A program made the position numbers and the translations under genes. The notes beneath the pieces are model-generated. The model searched no databases. It was given only the letters and a program-made list of their open reading frames with translations, and was not told the origin of the DNA. From positions 62,001 to 126,000 of the forward strand of contig MU858120.1 in assembly GCA_033297075.1 (NCBI GenBank): DNA of 64,000 bases, read 5' to 3'. How positions within the stretch are numbered: position 1 is the stretch's first letter; every line of letters starts with the position of its first letter. This DNA comes from Rhypophila decipiens. Its lineage: Eukaryota; Ascomycota; Sordariomycetes; Sordariales; Naviculisporaceae. Shown piece by piece: positions 33,346 to 46,499 of this stretch.

Positions 33346-35453
33346 GAGGACGAAACGGTGAAAGAGGTAGCAATCAGAGGTCACACACGAGGAGCAAAAA
33401 ATGCAAGACACCAAGGGCTGCTACCTCGCAGTCATCATTGCTCCACCGCCCAGCACCAGGGATCAGAGAATGGGATGGGTTTGCTCGCAGGTGCAACAGA
33501 AGGCCGAGGGGTGAACCTCGTGTGTGAAACGAAAGGCTCTTCTTTCCGAGCCTGGGATGAAACGAAAAGCCCATTCATGGTTTAGTAACGTTGTGACGGA
33601 GCAGCACTCGCCTACCTTAATGCTGGGACGTGCTTGGCTTTGGAACCTGCACTACTGCAGCTAAGTGTAGCGAAGAAGAAAAAATAGAAAAGTGAAAAGT
33701 GAAAAGACGAGGTTGGCGATCGGGCAAGAATTTTGGAGCAATAGTGTATTTTGATGAGGATCATAATCATCGACGGTGCAAAGCACAAGCAAGTGCTGCA
33801 ACTGCAGTGGTTCTTTCCCCCCAAATGCTCCATTACAGCACCCATTTCCAGAACGGCAGCAGTGGTCGGCCAGTGCTGGGGCCACCCTGCATGTCAATCT
33901 GGAACCTGACGGAGACCCGGACGGGACCCCTGTCCAGAGCATCAAGGGGACCAATATTCCGGTGTCGTGCCCCTATAACAAAAATCCATCGTTGTTCCTG
34001 ATGCTGGTGGGTGAGGGGCAGGACTGTTTCAAAATCCTCGCCTCTACCAATGCAAGACGACTCAAGTCAGTCAGTGGCCCACTCAACCGCAAACAAACCT
34101 CTGACAAGCGTCCATCATCCCATCTCGCGACAGTGCCGCAATTGCTTCTCGATCCGGGCATCATCAGCTTGCTTGCTTTCTGGAACATGGAGAACTGGGA
34201 CATGGGTGATTCGGTTATAACTCCCACCGAATGAGGCACACACCACATATACACACAGAAATGTTGAGTTCTGACTCCTCTTGCACTCTGCCACTGTGAT
34301 GCGTCTTTTCTGGGTACATGTGGTTTCTGGATTCTACTTGAGACTATCACTTTCATCATGTGCTTCGATGGGCAACTCCTGACAAGAATGGCGACGAAAC
34401 TGTGATGAAAAAGTCATGAAATGACCCAATCCCGTGCGACGGACCTCATCCATCCATTCACTCACATCTCATATGAGCCATCCATGGCACCAGCTCACCG
34501 GCACTCGCTGAGACTGGAAATGGCATGACCAGATCTCCTTCACCTCACCATATTATGAACTATTTGGCTCACGGGAAGGTCATGAATGGACCTGAACTAA
34601 TTACCGTCTCCTTCGATTGGCCTCATACACGAAGTGGGAGGATCACCATGGTGACAGTGCATGACTTATCTTATCGACGGCTGGATATCCGAGCTGCCAA
34701 CGCATGAACCACAATGACGGGAAGGATGCCTTCTATGATGATCTTTTACAGTGCCATGCTCCCTTCTCTCCCTTTTCTCACCTCTACCAACATATCACAC
34801 CACCTTCATCATATCCCTACCAAGAAGGGTTGCCCTCCTATTCACACCACTCACACCTTCAGAACCATGATGATCGCCCCAGAAGACGCTGGCATATGAA
34901 TAACTGAGCACAAATAAGAGATAGACAGGAGAGAACCAAGGAAATGGAACAGCCCGTCCCAGAAAGCACCCGAGTCTTGTTGATCTACGTGCCACCACAA
35001 CAACCAAAAAGCCCACAATGAGCCGTCATGAAAGAGACCAACCACTATATTGAGTCGACAAGCTTTGAAATGCTCTCTTGTAATCAGCCAGTCCTCACCT
35101 GCACTATTCTATCTATCATATATAAATCAAGCCCGTTCAAGTTGAGAAATACAGAATAAAAAAGGGAATTATAAGGATGAACCTTCAAGTAAATAAAATA
35201 AGACGGCTAGTCAGTAAAGAAGGAAGGAATAAACGAAACAAAAAACTCCGCCCAATGTTTGTCTCATCCATCATAAAAGGCCAAAGAAAAAAAAGGGAAA
35301 AGAAATACAAACGGCCCAAGGACGGGTACTCATCCCTCTGTGCTCCAAAACGCCCAGCCATACAGATATAGGTATACGAGAGAGTACCCAGTAAACCAAA
35401 GCAAACCAATTCAGCGAATACCGCCTCTTTCTTTCCTCCATACAGTGTAGTAG

Positions 35454-35473
35454 TATATATATGTGTGTGTGTG
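35454..35473 (+). repeat. TA/TG dinucleotide microsatellite
   Basis: A short TA run merges into a TG run downstream of the CCH1 3' end. Confidence 0.85.
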
Positions 35474-35567
35474 AATAAGCCAAGCAAGCCACTAGCCAGA
35501 TATTACCCTATTAATTTGGTTCCACTTTCCTACATTCAAACCATCCGATCGCACAGAAACAAAACAG

Positions 35568-38500
35568 TTAGTAGCCACCCGGACCACCGCCTCCCCATCC
35601 AAGATCAGGAGGCCGGCGATTCATCGTGGCGCTCCTCCTAATACTCGCCATCCACACCGAGTCATCCAGCATCTCTCTCACCTGCGCGGGACTAACAGCG
35701 CTGGCACGATGGCCCGGCCCTGCTGCTCCTCCGCCGGTACCATCATCGTCATCATTCGCGGCATCATAGTCCGGTGGAATCTCGCTCAGCTCAAAGCTAA
35801 ACGCGCTTGGTTGGCCGCGGTGGCCCGGAGAGGACGGACCACTGGCGCGCGGTCCCGCAAGGGGATGTCCGTACGACGTGTCGTACGATGACAAGTCGGC
35901 GCTGATATTCGACCAGCTGCGGTGATGGTGCGCATGGGCATCGTCTGCCGAGAGGAAGGCAGGGGAAAGAGGCCCGCTTGTAGCGCCAGCTCCTCCATCA
36001 CGCCTGTTCCTGTCTTCGTCATTGTCCACCAGGATCTCGGGGACGTCCAGCTGCGGGATGGCTGTCATCCGAGCTGATCGCTTGATTTCCATGTGTCGCT
36101 TAAACTTGCGCGAGTAGTAGAGCATGTCAAAAAAGCCAAGGACGACACGCCGGCGGACCTCGTCCTCGACACGTTGGAGCCGTGCTCGTCGCCGGAGGAA
36201 CTCTTCGAGGCTGCAAAGATTGTTAGCAACGTTGTCAGATTCATGGAGTTAAAAGAATGCTTACCGTAGGCTCTTGCTGTCGCTGATGATATTGTAGTGT
36301 GCCAAAATCATCAGGACAGTCGTAAACGAAATCCCCCTCTCCGGGTCGGCAGAGACCATGACCTCCTCAAAGAAGATGTTGAACCGCCGACGACGCCTGC
36401 GCACCTCTGCAACGTTGATCTGGTTGATGCGCGCATTCAGCTTCTTCAAATCGGGGATTTCCGACTGGTACTGGCTCGAGTTGATCATGGAGGCATGTCG
36501 GATGCTAGCCGTATCATTGCCACCACGAACGTCGTCGAGAATGCTGCGCACGGAATCCTCTTGGGCATAGATGCGCATCTCAAACACACCAGACAATTCT
36601 CCCAGCAGACGAGGAAACTGCTCCTTAGTGATGAAGCCTGTGCCTGTTGGGTCGACACTGCGCCAGGCCTCCTTGAAGCGTCGAATCTCGTCGCGGTCCA
36701 CCACTGCTAGGCCGCTCGTGCGCTGGTACACGTACGAGAAGCTCTCGTAGATCAGCGACACAAACAAATTGACAAAGAGATACATGCTGATGATGTTCCA
36801 GGCGACAAACAACACTCTAGCCCAGGCAGTGCCGCCGCAATCGCTATCAAAGAAGCTAGGGCCTTCTACACAGAACGGCGGCTGGATCTTGGCAAAGTCC
36901 TCCATCACCTGGTTCCATCCCTCACCGCAGCTGAACCTGAACAAGAGAATCAAGGCGTTGGGTACAGTGCGGAGGTTAATGTTGGCATCCTCTTCGGCGC
37001 CGAAGCGCGTCAGACTGAATGCCTGCGTGAGCGCGATGGCAAAGACCAGAAAGAAGACCAGCCACGTGGCGAGCAAGCTGCCGATGGTGGTAAGACTAGC
37101 AGCCGCCGTCTTGAAGAGCTGGTCGAGGGCATCGTTGCGCGGAATCAGCAGGAGCACGATGGCGACCAAGAAGAACTTGTGCAGCTGGTTGTACGTATCC
37201 ACGGTGGTGTTGATCAAGAAGAGAATCGACGTGGCGAGGGTTCCAATGACGGCGACCAGGGAGAATACATCCCACGAGCTCTTTCGGAACCGATTCCAGC
37301 CGAGACCAACGATTCGGACAATGATATTGGTGATGTAGATGACGGTAAAGATCAGGAACAGGATGTCCCTCGTCCGTGTCCACCATGGGGGCTCGGTGTA
37401 GAACTCGGCCAGCAGGAGCACCAAATGGCAGACGAGCACGCTGGTGATGGCGACATACCACTTACCCCGCTTCTCAATGGCGCGTTTGTGACACCAAATC
37501 TTCCACTTGTTCTTGGTCTCGTCGTACGAGCTCCTGGACGGAGAGATCTGTCGGAGAAGCTTGCGCAACTCGAGCCACGATCGCTGCTCGGCCGTCAGGA
37601 AGGCCACTCCAGTCTGCTCAGTATAGTTCCTCATGAAGACGGAGATGAAGAGAGTGAGCACAAAGACAGTGGCGAGCAGATTGAAGACGACAAAAAAGAG
37701 CGCGTTGCCTTGACCACTGAACGGCGGGCTGTTCTGCGGCTGCAGCCCCTTTCCAGTGATGGCCTGGACGGCAAACGACACGTCGACCCATCCTTCTTGA
37801 CTGACAATCTGGAAGAGGATAAACAGCGAGGATCCAAAGTCGTCAAAGTTGAAATAGGGGTTAGAAACCGCTCTTGGGGCGAGAATGGGCCAGTCGTTGC
37901 TGTACGGAGTGCTGTTGTATTCTCCAAAGCAGTCCTGCAAGACCCCGACGGCTCCTGACTGGTCGTTGCAGAAAAACAGCTTGCCGTTGAAGAGGTTGAG
38001 CCCGTAGACGGCAAAGGGAATCAAGAGGGAGATGGAGACGAAGGCGGCACTGATGATCTTGGGACCGCCAACGATGAGGAGCGAATGGAACGTCTCCCTG
38101 GCACTGTCGCTAACATTGAGAAGACGCAGAGCCCTCAGAGCCTTGAAAGCGCCCACGGCTCTCGACACAGCACCGTCCTTGGTGATGAGAGTGATGACGT
38201 TGATCCAGAGCGTGATCAAGACGACGGCGTCGATAATGCCCCAAGTGCTGCGGAAATAGGCATTTGGCGTCCACAGGAAGCCATCGGCCACGATTTTGAT
38301 GAGAGCCTCCAGAGTAAACACAACTGCAAAGGCCAAGTCGGCCCATACGAACCAGTCGATCGAGCCGAACGTCTTTTTATCGATGGTCCTGTCGAAATAC
38401 TCCTTTTGGTAGAGCGGTGTGGTGACACAGGCCAGCACCACCATGGCCACGATGGCGGCGTAGATCAGGCCTGAAAAGGTGTACCAAGCATACTTGTTGG

Positions 38501-41500
38501 GCGGTATGCCGTCGAACCGTTCCGAGCCGCGTCCCGGCCCGACAATCTGTTGACACAGCCGTCGAAGCGGGTTCCTGGGCTTGAAGATGAACAGAGAGTT
38601 GTTGTAGTTGGGATGGCGGATCAGATACTCCCTCTGAGCCTTGCGCCGGGCGTTGGTTGCCGTCACGGCTTCTCTGGCCATCTGTCTCGGGTCCAGAGTC
38701 TCATTTTTGGTCTCGAAGCGATAATTGGAGTAGAACGGATTCGGCTCTCCATTTTTGAATATTGAGCCAATCTTGCCCCATATATGAGAGAGCAGTCCGG
38801 GCTTGACAGCCCCAGAGGGTGCTTGCTCCGGGGGCGACTGGGCGCCTTCGCTCGTGTCTTGAAGAGGGTCCATGGACTCGTCGAGAAACTCGCGCACGAC
38901 GGCCTCCTTGAGCAGCATTTCCATCACTCCAGGGCCGTAGTCGAGAGGGTCCTTGTGCCGGTTGGATCTGCCGAGCGCAAAGACCTTGGACAGCGCCAGA
39001 TTGCTCGAGGAGCCGCCCAGCTCTTTGCGCTGGAGGAAGGCCTTGACCTGCTCAAGGCGTTTGACGTCCTCTCCGACATCGAAATTCTCCTGGATGACAG
39101 CAATGAACATGTTGACCAGAATAAAGTACGAGAGGATGAACCAGCCGATGAGGAATATGGCACCGATCCACGCCCTGTGTAGCTCCGTGTTGTGAGCCGT
39201 GACACTGTACAGGATCTCTGTCCAGTTCTCACTTGACAGGATTTGATACATTCCGAGGAACGAGTTGTATATCGTGTTGAAGGTGATTCTGTAGTCTTCG
39301 CCTTCGTGGTCCTGCTGCGGGATCTGGCCACGAAACAGTTGTGCCGCAAAGATGGCCATGAGAAAGGTCATCAAGAAGACAAAGAGCATCAGATTGCCAA
39401 TACCAGTCACGTTTCCCAACACGAGCTGAATGAGCTTCCTCGTCATGGGAATGGCCAAGACGACACGGTACACTCGCAGGATCTGGAAGACGGTGAGCCA
39501 GTTGTACAGCTGGCCCGAATTCCGGATGGGCGGGATCAAGATGATCGAAGTGGCAACGGCAAGAAAGAGGTCGACAAGATTCCGCTTCTTCTTGTGAAAT
39601 CGCCGAAAGTCCATAATGAACCGTATCACAATCTCAACGTCCAGCATGATTGTCACAACCATCTCCGATGTGTCGATGAAGCGCTCTTGTCGCTCTGACA
39701 TGTAGGCTGTCCGAAACGCCTGACACAAGAGCCCGTATGCGATAGCAACGACCCAGAGCCACGAGACTTTGCGGTAGATGCGCTGCGCGCTGGAGCGTCG
39801 TCGGAGAGGCTCCTCGGCCAGAGTGCCCATCAGAGGGGGCTCGTCGGCGGTGAAAGCGCTGGCTTTGGACTCTTCTCTGATGACCTGGAAGGACGAGGTG
39901 ATGACGGCAATGAGCAAATTGGTCATCCAAAGCATCATGATGATGATGCCGGCGCCAAAGAAGAGCGCGGCAGGAAGAAAGTCGGAGCTGACGGTGTAGT
40001 ACATCAGGTCGGAGAAGGTGTTGGCGCTCATGATGACAAAGACCAGCTCGAGTGAGTGGCCAATGTCGTCGAAATGGACGGTTCCATTGTAAGGATTCTC
40101 TTGCTGGAGACAGATGGACCCCCTCGGACAGATGAACCCCTTGGCCCGCTGTCCTCCCGGAGCGAGGAATTCGCTCGAAAGGTTGCCCTTCTTGGTCGTG
40201 AAGACCCATGGCTCCGTCTTGTTACCATTCGTTGTGTTGATGTAACCACCGCAGAAGCTGAAATCCGGCGTGTAGGCTGCTTCGAAGTTTGTGGGGTCTT
40301 CGGGGTTCACCCAGGTGCATTGTCGGCTCAAGCTGGACTTGAAACTCTGGACGCCGATGATGGCAAAGAGCAGCCAGAAAAAGCCCATCAAGAAAGAGAC
40401 CCGGACAAGGAGGGGCGTCGCCTTTTTGAGACTGCGAAGGATGATCAGATTCCCCTTGGTGAGAGCGAGCAAGCGGATAATCCTCAGGCAGCTGAGCATG
40501 CGGAACACGTAGAGGTGGTGCTTGCTCTCTAGGCCGCTGATACCGACCACGAACGACACCCAGAATGCAACAACAGCGACAAAGTCCAGTCTGTTGAAGC
40601 CATGGCGAAGGAAGGCTCTCCGTGCCAGGTGGAGACGCTGCTGCTCCTCCACAGTGTGCGGCAATGTCTGACCTTGCATCATGGTAAATGATCGAGCAAA
40701 GGGGTTGGGCACAAACTCCTCCTGGCGTGGTTGGCGGACCGATCTGTGCCGTTGCGGCTGGAAAATGGCTCTGTACTGCTCTGCCATTTTCTCCCTGATC
40801 CGACGCTTGCTGTTGGCAGCCTCATACTCGGGAGCGTTGATGATGAATCCCGACACGATGATCTTGGCCACCAGTTCAAACGAAAACACCACAAACAGTC
40901 CAAATATGGCCCAGTCGATGCGGGTACTCCCCCATCGTTCGGGTCGCTGGTTGCCCTCTTGGAACACATCGGGCGCAGCCTCGACGGCCAAAAGGACCGC
41001 CTGCAAAATGATGAGAATTAATATAAGCGGCTCGATCACAGGATTGACCAAAAGGTCGCAGAGCCACTTTCGGAGAGGGTTCTCTGGGCCGAAGATTCCC
41101 AAAGATTTCCCTTTGAGTGGGTTTATTCGTCCTCCGCCCCGCGGCCGAAGCTTAAAGGGGGGCGGCTCTTCCACTGCGGTGGGCTGCGGTTCTGGTCCCT
41201 TCTCGGTGGATGAAGGGAAAACCTGGGAAGGATATGTCGTGTCGATGAGCGTTGGCCTCCGGCTGCGCTGAACATCCACACTGGGGGAGCGTGACCGTTG
41301 CCGACGAGCTTGCTGTTCGATAGCATCGGCCTCTCCACTTATCATGACAACACGCTGGGACATGGCCCTCATGATGGAGCCGGCTCTAGACAAAGCTCCG
41401 GCCGTCGTGGGTGACCTAGACCTGCGTCGGTCGCCCGGTGCCAATGTGTTGCCATAGCTCCTCCGTTGCCGATCCGAAGCGAAACCCGGCTCCAGGTCGA

Positions 41501-42137
41501 ATCCAAGCATTTGCGTGTTGGGGCGTTGGGAAGGGCCATTGCCAACATCCGAGACGGTTTGGAAGCTATCACGCCCTGCTGCCTCGCCTGCTGGTGGCTC
41601 TAGGCCACCGATTGGCCGTGCTGCCCGTTTCAAAGGCACGCTGTCTGATTCGAGGGAGTCTGTGTCCGCACCATTGCCTTCATAGTACGGTTGAGGAGTT
41701 TGGTATGATTCCACCGAGGGCGGCATGTACATGGGCAGAGCAGAGGCTTGGGGTTGTAGGTGCTGCTGCTGTTGAAGTGGTGGTGATGGCCCTCCTATGT
41801 CTGGCGGGAGGGCATACTGCACCGCCGCGTAGTCTATCGGTGAGCTTCGTCCACTCCGATCGTCGAGGGGCGCAGGATATGGGTGCTCCCAGTATGTCGA
41901 AAAGCCCGGGAGGTTCGCTGACATGGGAATAGCGCCCGGCGAGGGGTCCCGGGCATCCCCTGGGGAGTAAGTAGCCCCGAACGACGGCGCATCATCCCGC
42001 CCTCTCCCGCCATAGCTCGCTGCTTGATCATCGGGTGACCGCTGGAGGTCTCGGAGCGGTATTGAGCTGGGAGGGGCCGAGGTTCGGCGGTCGGAAGAAG
42101 AATTGTTGTTATTGTTGTTGTAGTAGTGGTCTGCCAT
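35568..42137 (-). CDS. cch1: CCH1, pore subunit of the high-affinity plasma-membrane Ca2+ channel
   Basis: A four-domain, 24-segment voltage-gated-type calcium channel that works with MID1 in store-operated and stress-induced Ca2+ entry. Exon 1 (42137-36265) and exon 2 (36210-35568) join in phase to give 2171 aa. The first 300 residues are disordered, with an Asn run after the start. Four pore loops are visible: VIMSANTFSDLMYY (domain I), QILSSENWTEILYS (II), QIVSQEGWVDVSFA (III) and FSCGEGWNQVMED (IV). The C-terminus holds an EF-hand-like loop (DPTGTGFITKEQF) and a long disordered tail. The domain I filter has Asn where animal channels have Glu. The frame is intact over almost 6 kb. Confidence 0.96.
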
Positions 42138-44015
42138 GTTGCCAGACTCGAGAGACTACCGGCCCGGACGGCGACCGAAACACAAGAAACCTGCGCGCAA
42201 TGCGCTAGCTTGCTTGCAACATAAACCGACAAGACCGCAGCGTCGTCATTATACACAGAACGCGCGGAATGGGGTCGTTGTCATGGGAAGGTCGTTCACG
42301 GAGGACGTCAGCAATTCGTTGATTTCGTTTCTTGTCTCGTCTCGTTTCGTATCGGTTGCGGCTGGACCCTGCTCGATTCGCAATTTGGGGACTCAAAAAC
42401 GCGTCTAATTACTGGCGACGTGGGGTCGAAACAACGAACAAAAAAGTCACCGAAGCAACATGAAGAACGAGAGTCTTGGGTATCGTAAATTAGATCAGAG
42501 ATGGCTATTAGGTCAGTGTTGTGATTTCTGGTTGCAGGTTTAACGGATCTCCAATCCCAATCTCTCTGGTGCAGGTTTTGGTACTGCTTGTATTCTAGCC
42601 TGTGCCGCAAAATGTTCGATTGACAGTCCCGTCTCTCCTGCCTCCCAGCCCAGGATAAATTGCTGCTGACAGCCCACACCTCCCTGTCCCGATACGATAG
42701 GGATAGGGACACAACGTTGCCAAGTCTTCAGCTCAGCCTCTCTAGCCCGTCACTTTGCTGCGACTGGACGACGACGAGGTTGCAAGACAGTGTGAATACT
42801 TGGTCCCACGACTCTTCTCATATGGAAGACCTCCTGATTACAGTGCGAAGTCAGGTTACAGCCGACCAAAATAAACAGGCACTAGCGAACGCTAATGCAG
42901 CGGCATCCAGACCGCTCCAGGGGAAAGTGGAAGCGGGCGATGGCAGGCCATTGGGCAGTTGCACGGCAGAACTCTTTTTGCGGACCAAGGCCATCTGAAA
43001 CAGCACCGGCCTCATGCAAACAAGAAGTGCCCGCAGTGTATTCCAGAGTGTGAGGATTGACCTTGATGGCATCATGGTAGGGTAACGAACTCACTCGATG
43101 TGTAAATCGCTCTCAAGACAGTCAGTTCCAGGTTATTACACTCAAGAAAAGAGAGTGAGCAGAGTGAATGCAGGTCACGTCGGCAATGCAATGTCGGTAT
43201 GAGTCCTTTCAAGCACTGCCTCACAAGCTGTGAGTTTAAAGTGTGCGGGCAGCGGAATAGATCCGACTGAGGCAGAGGTTGGCTGCACAAGGTCCATATC
43301 CATATGCTCTGTCAATATGCACACCCCGGATAACCTGGAATACTCCCGTCCGTGCCTGTCGAAAAATTAGCCCCCCTTTCAGTAATCGTTCCGCAAATAT
43401 TCGAGGTTGCTCAGCATTTCAGCTGGAGGCCCAGCAAATGCAATTGCCAGACAGGAAGCAGGAACACGGACTTGCTCTTATCTTATCGCAATCAGCTCTG
43501 CCGCACGCTGAAAGTGCTGACATAATACGCGCCCCACTACGGGGTAATCGCGCCAAAATTTCAACATTCCTCTCCATTAAAAAGTTGGCGCGTCTTTCTG
43601 GCACGGTCCCGCAAACCGCGCTTTGAGCTCAGATTTGGCTTGTGGTCGCATCACCACGCGAGCTTCGGAATACCACTCCATCCAATACCAGAGTATAGCA
43701 TCGCCAAATTGCGCCGACGCACGCATCGCCAACGCAAAACAGTGATGACCCGGAATCGAGTCAGCCCACTACGATTTCTTACTCGCCATTGCTACAATCT
43801 TCATATTCTCCGTCGCGCGATGATTCGCTGTCTCAGTACCCAATTGCTTTGACTCTCTGCCCACCTGAGCCCCGGCACCGCGTCGCGCTCATTTTTCTCC
43901 ATCGCATCGCATCGCATTACTGCAGCGGATTAAAAATTACATACGATATCTATTGCTTCGTCCCAGTATACTCACCAAATATAATCAGAAAGAAAAGGAT
44001 CAAATTTCGGCCAAG
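42138..44015. promoter_or_regulatory. Divergent intergenic region between CCH1 and the DDT/PHD gene
   Basis: 1.9 kb separates the two divergent starts. No gene was recognised in it. The 5' flank of the DDT/PHD gene is pyrimidine-rich, as is common upstream of fungal genes. Confidence 0.4.
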
Positions 44016-46499
44016 ATGCCCTCCGCACGGAAGCGGGCATTTCAAGAGGAGGGCGACTCGATGCTTTCGCAGCCCGCCACGGAACCGCCCTCGATTCTAC
44101 ACCGGCTCCGGAACATGTGGCAGTTCGCCAACCTCTTTCAGTTCATGTTCCTCTTTGGAAAGCCTTTGAAACTCAGAGATGATCTTGACATTGATGATCT
44201 CGAAGCCGAATGCCTCAAACCGGGCTCCATGGTTCTGCAAGACATTGGGCTGAGCCTTCTTAAATTTCTCTCATCCCATCGCGGATTGACACACGATCTG
44301 TTCGACGAATACACAAGGCGACAGTTCGTCAGCAAAGCACCCACTAAAAACCCCTTCGGGACCGACGAGACGCCGGCCAGATTCGCAGATTTTGACGTCT
44401 TTCAAAAGATACGGGTCCTACAGCAAATGACACAATTGGTCATATTGAGCTCGGAGCGTCTTCGAGAAAAATGCGAAGAGCAGAAGGACGTGGAACAAAC
44501 GGACTGGAGGATTGAGCCGTATGGGTGGGATAGCAAAGATCGAGAATACTACGTGCTCGATGACAACAGGATATACCGCTTAACAGAAGCGCCCCCACCC
44601 GCCCCCAAGCCCAAAAAGAACTCCAAAAAAGCCAGAGCAGCCCAGCGAGCCAGCAAAAGACGACGTGTCTCTGCCGCAGCTAGTGACGAGGAAGAAGCTG
44701 TCGAGGAGGAGGAGCAAGGCCCCGCAGCTGAGCCGGAGGACGATGGCTTCGGCGGCAGAAAGTGGGAATGTCTCGCTGTCACCCTTGACGAGGTCCGCCA
44801 GTTCCTGTCCACGATCCGCAAATCCAAGGATGAGAACGAGCGGGTCCTGCACAAGCAGATCGAACAGCATCTGGTGCCGATTCTAGAAAAGCAAGAGGAA
44901 TCACGCAAGAGGAAGCAGCTTCAGCGGGAGAAAGAACTGCTCAATCTGGAAAAGTTGGCACACGCCAAGCGATCAAGCCGCATAGCTAGCAAGATGGAGC
45001 ATCAAAAGGTAGAAGAGCAGGCTCGACAAGAAGAACAGAAGCGGCGTGAAGAAGAAGCTGCGAGACGGAAGGCAGAGTCACGGCAGGCAAAGATTGAGCG
45101 CGAGAGGGAGCGTCGTCTTGTTTCTCGAGAGCAGCGGCTGAAGGAGAGGGAGGTCCGTCGTTTACAGCACGAAGAAGAACTGGCCCAGCTCTCTGGTTCT
45201 GGCGATGCTAAATCGGATAGTGGCCGTATGTCGGAGAGGCAGCGCCAGGCAGAGATCGAGAAGAACAAGGAGGCACTGAAGGAGCTTGAGGAGGAAGAGG
45301 AGGACTGGGTCTTTGACTGCATCTGCGGAGTCTACGGTCAGATTGACGATGGCACACACAGCGTCGCCTGCGAGAAATGCAATGTCTGGCAACATAGCAA
45401 GTGCTTGGGCATCGAGGAGAAAGAGGCCGAGGCAGATGATTTCCATTTCGTCTGCAGCACTTGTCGTCGTCGTGAACAGGCCGAAAAAGACCACACGCCT
45501 CGGATCATCAAAATCAAGGTTAAGGGCCATGATTCTCCGAGCTCGTCGCCGCCTCAAAAGCAACCCAATATTAGCAATTTCTCTCCGTCCGGTGGCTCAA
45601 GGCTGGTGGTCGATATCCCAGCAAAGCCGCCTACCGCCTCCTCAGAACAGCTCCCTCTGAATGGTTCTGGTCATGACACTCGAGGCGGCGAGAACACTGC
45701 GTCGACCAAGGAGGCGGATGCCAAGGCCGCAGCAACGGACCGACCGAATGGGAAGAGCTCGGAGCAAGGTGCCCTTAGCCTCTCGTCTCCCACGCTCCCG
45801 CCAAACGCCGGCCAGAACAATCCCTTCTCCTCGCCGCATCCCAATCTGTCGCCGCCAGGGCAGTCGCCAAATAAGTCGAGAGCCTACGAGACGATGTTTG
45901 ATCAATCAAGTCCGGCTCCCGCAGCTGCTGGCCCTGATATCAGGCAGTCGCCTCTGGAGCACTCCATGAATGGGGCCCTTCCCGTGCTATCGCCACCAGC
46001 CGGAAACGGCAGCGGGGTGTCGCCCTCAAAGCACCCGCAACCACTATCTTCGTCCCCGCCAACAAAGACTGCCCAGTCCCCTTTCCCGCTATCTCGAGAG
46101 TCAGGCGGTGCTCTGCCAACGAGAGGCCTTACCAGCACACCCTCTTCTTCTGCCATCCTGCCGCCTTTTAGCTCGCAACAGGGCGAGGCCGGAGCCGCCG
46201 CCAGTGGTGATAGGCTTGATCGGTCGACGCCGTTGCCTCCTTCTCGCGGGGGGTTGTCTCCGACCAAGCACTCGCCTACTTTGGCCCAGCATAATAGCTT
46301 CTCCCATCAGGTCAACGGAACGCCTAGAAGCGCCATCGGGTCGTCGGCGGGGGGTAGTCATCACGCGGCTGGTGGTCTGTTCCCTCCTCCTTCTGCCGCG
46401 TTGTCGCCTTCTCCGCAGACGCAGATCTTGACGCCCCCGGTGAAGCATGCTGAGCCGGTGAGGACGCCCTCGCAGCGGCCCACTAGCTCTGAGGCTTGA
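44016..46499 (+). CDS. DDT/WHIM and PHD-finger chromatin protein
   Basis: Probably a nuclear chromatin-remodelling or histone-reading protein, 827 aa, single exon. The start at 44016 opens MPSARKRAFQEEGDSML. A DDT-type helical domain (residues 28-150) has RNMWQFANLFQFMFLFGKP and LKFLSSHRGLTHDLFDEY. A WHIM-like motif follows near residue 167 (EPYGWDSKDREYYVLDDN); in ISWI partners DDT and WHIM bind the remodeller and linker DNA. Residues 190-425 are Lys/Glu/Arg-rich coiled coil. A PHD finger at 430-480 has the full Cys4-His-Cys3 set (CICGVYGQ, CEKCNVWQHSKC, CSTC). The C-terminal 330 residues are Pro/Ser-rich and disordered. The exact fungal orthologue name is not certain. Confidence 0.88.
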   Translation: MPSARKRAFQEEGDSMLSQPATEPPSILHRLRNMWQFANLFQFMFLFGKPLKLRDDLDIDDLEAECLKPGSMVLQDIGLSLLKFLSSHRGLTHDLFDEYTRRQFVSKAPTKNPFGTDETPARFADFDVFQKIRVLQQMTQLVILSSERLREKCEEQKDVEQTDWRIEPYGWDSKDREYYVLDDNRIYRLTEAPPPAPKPKKNSKKARAAQRASKRRRVSAAASDEEEAVEEEEQGPAAEPEDDGFGGRKWECLAVTLDEVRQFLSTIRKSKDENERVLHKQIEQHLVPILEKQEESRKRKQLQREKELLNLEKLAHAKRSSRIASKMEHQKVEEQARQEEQKRREEEAARRKAESRQAKIERERERRLVSREQRLKEREVRRLQHEEELAQLSGSGDAKSDSGRMSERQRQAEIEKNKEALKELEEEEEDWVFDCICGVYGQIDDGTHSVACEKCNVWQHSKCLGIEEKEAEADDFHFVCSTCRRREQAEKDHTPRIIKIKVKGHDSPSSSPPQKQPNISNFSPSGGSRLVVDIPAKPPTASSEQLPLNGSGHDTRGGENTASTKEADAKAAATDRPNGKSSEQGALSLSSPTLPPNAGQNNPFSSPHPNLSPPGQSPNKSRAYETMFDQSSPAPAAAGPDIRQSPLEHSMNGALPVLSPPAGNGSGVSPSKHPQPLSSSPPTKTAQSPFPLSRESGGALPTRGLTSTPSSSAILPPFSSQQGEAGAAASGDRLDRSTPLPPSRGGLSPTKHSPTLAQHNSFSHQVNGTPRSAIGSSAGGSHHAAGGLFPPPSAALSPSPQTQILTPPVKHAEPVRTPSQRPTSSEA

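Larger units (their letters stand above)
32398..35567. other. Gene-poor region with degenerate relics
   Basis: About 3.2 kb without a supportable gene. It contains the inverted pair of relics at 33.05-33.35 kb and a TA/TG simple repeat at 35454-35473. The 152-codon frame at 33776-34234 is not convincing. Confidence 0.45.

Noticed and set aside
33776..34234. 152-codon plus-strand frame
   Set aside because: No recognisable domain or splice context; the region is otherwise relic-like.
37179..37958. 259-codon plus-strand frame opposite CCH1
   Set aside because: It is antisense to the conserved channel exon and its composition is that of a shadow frame.
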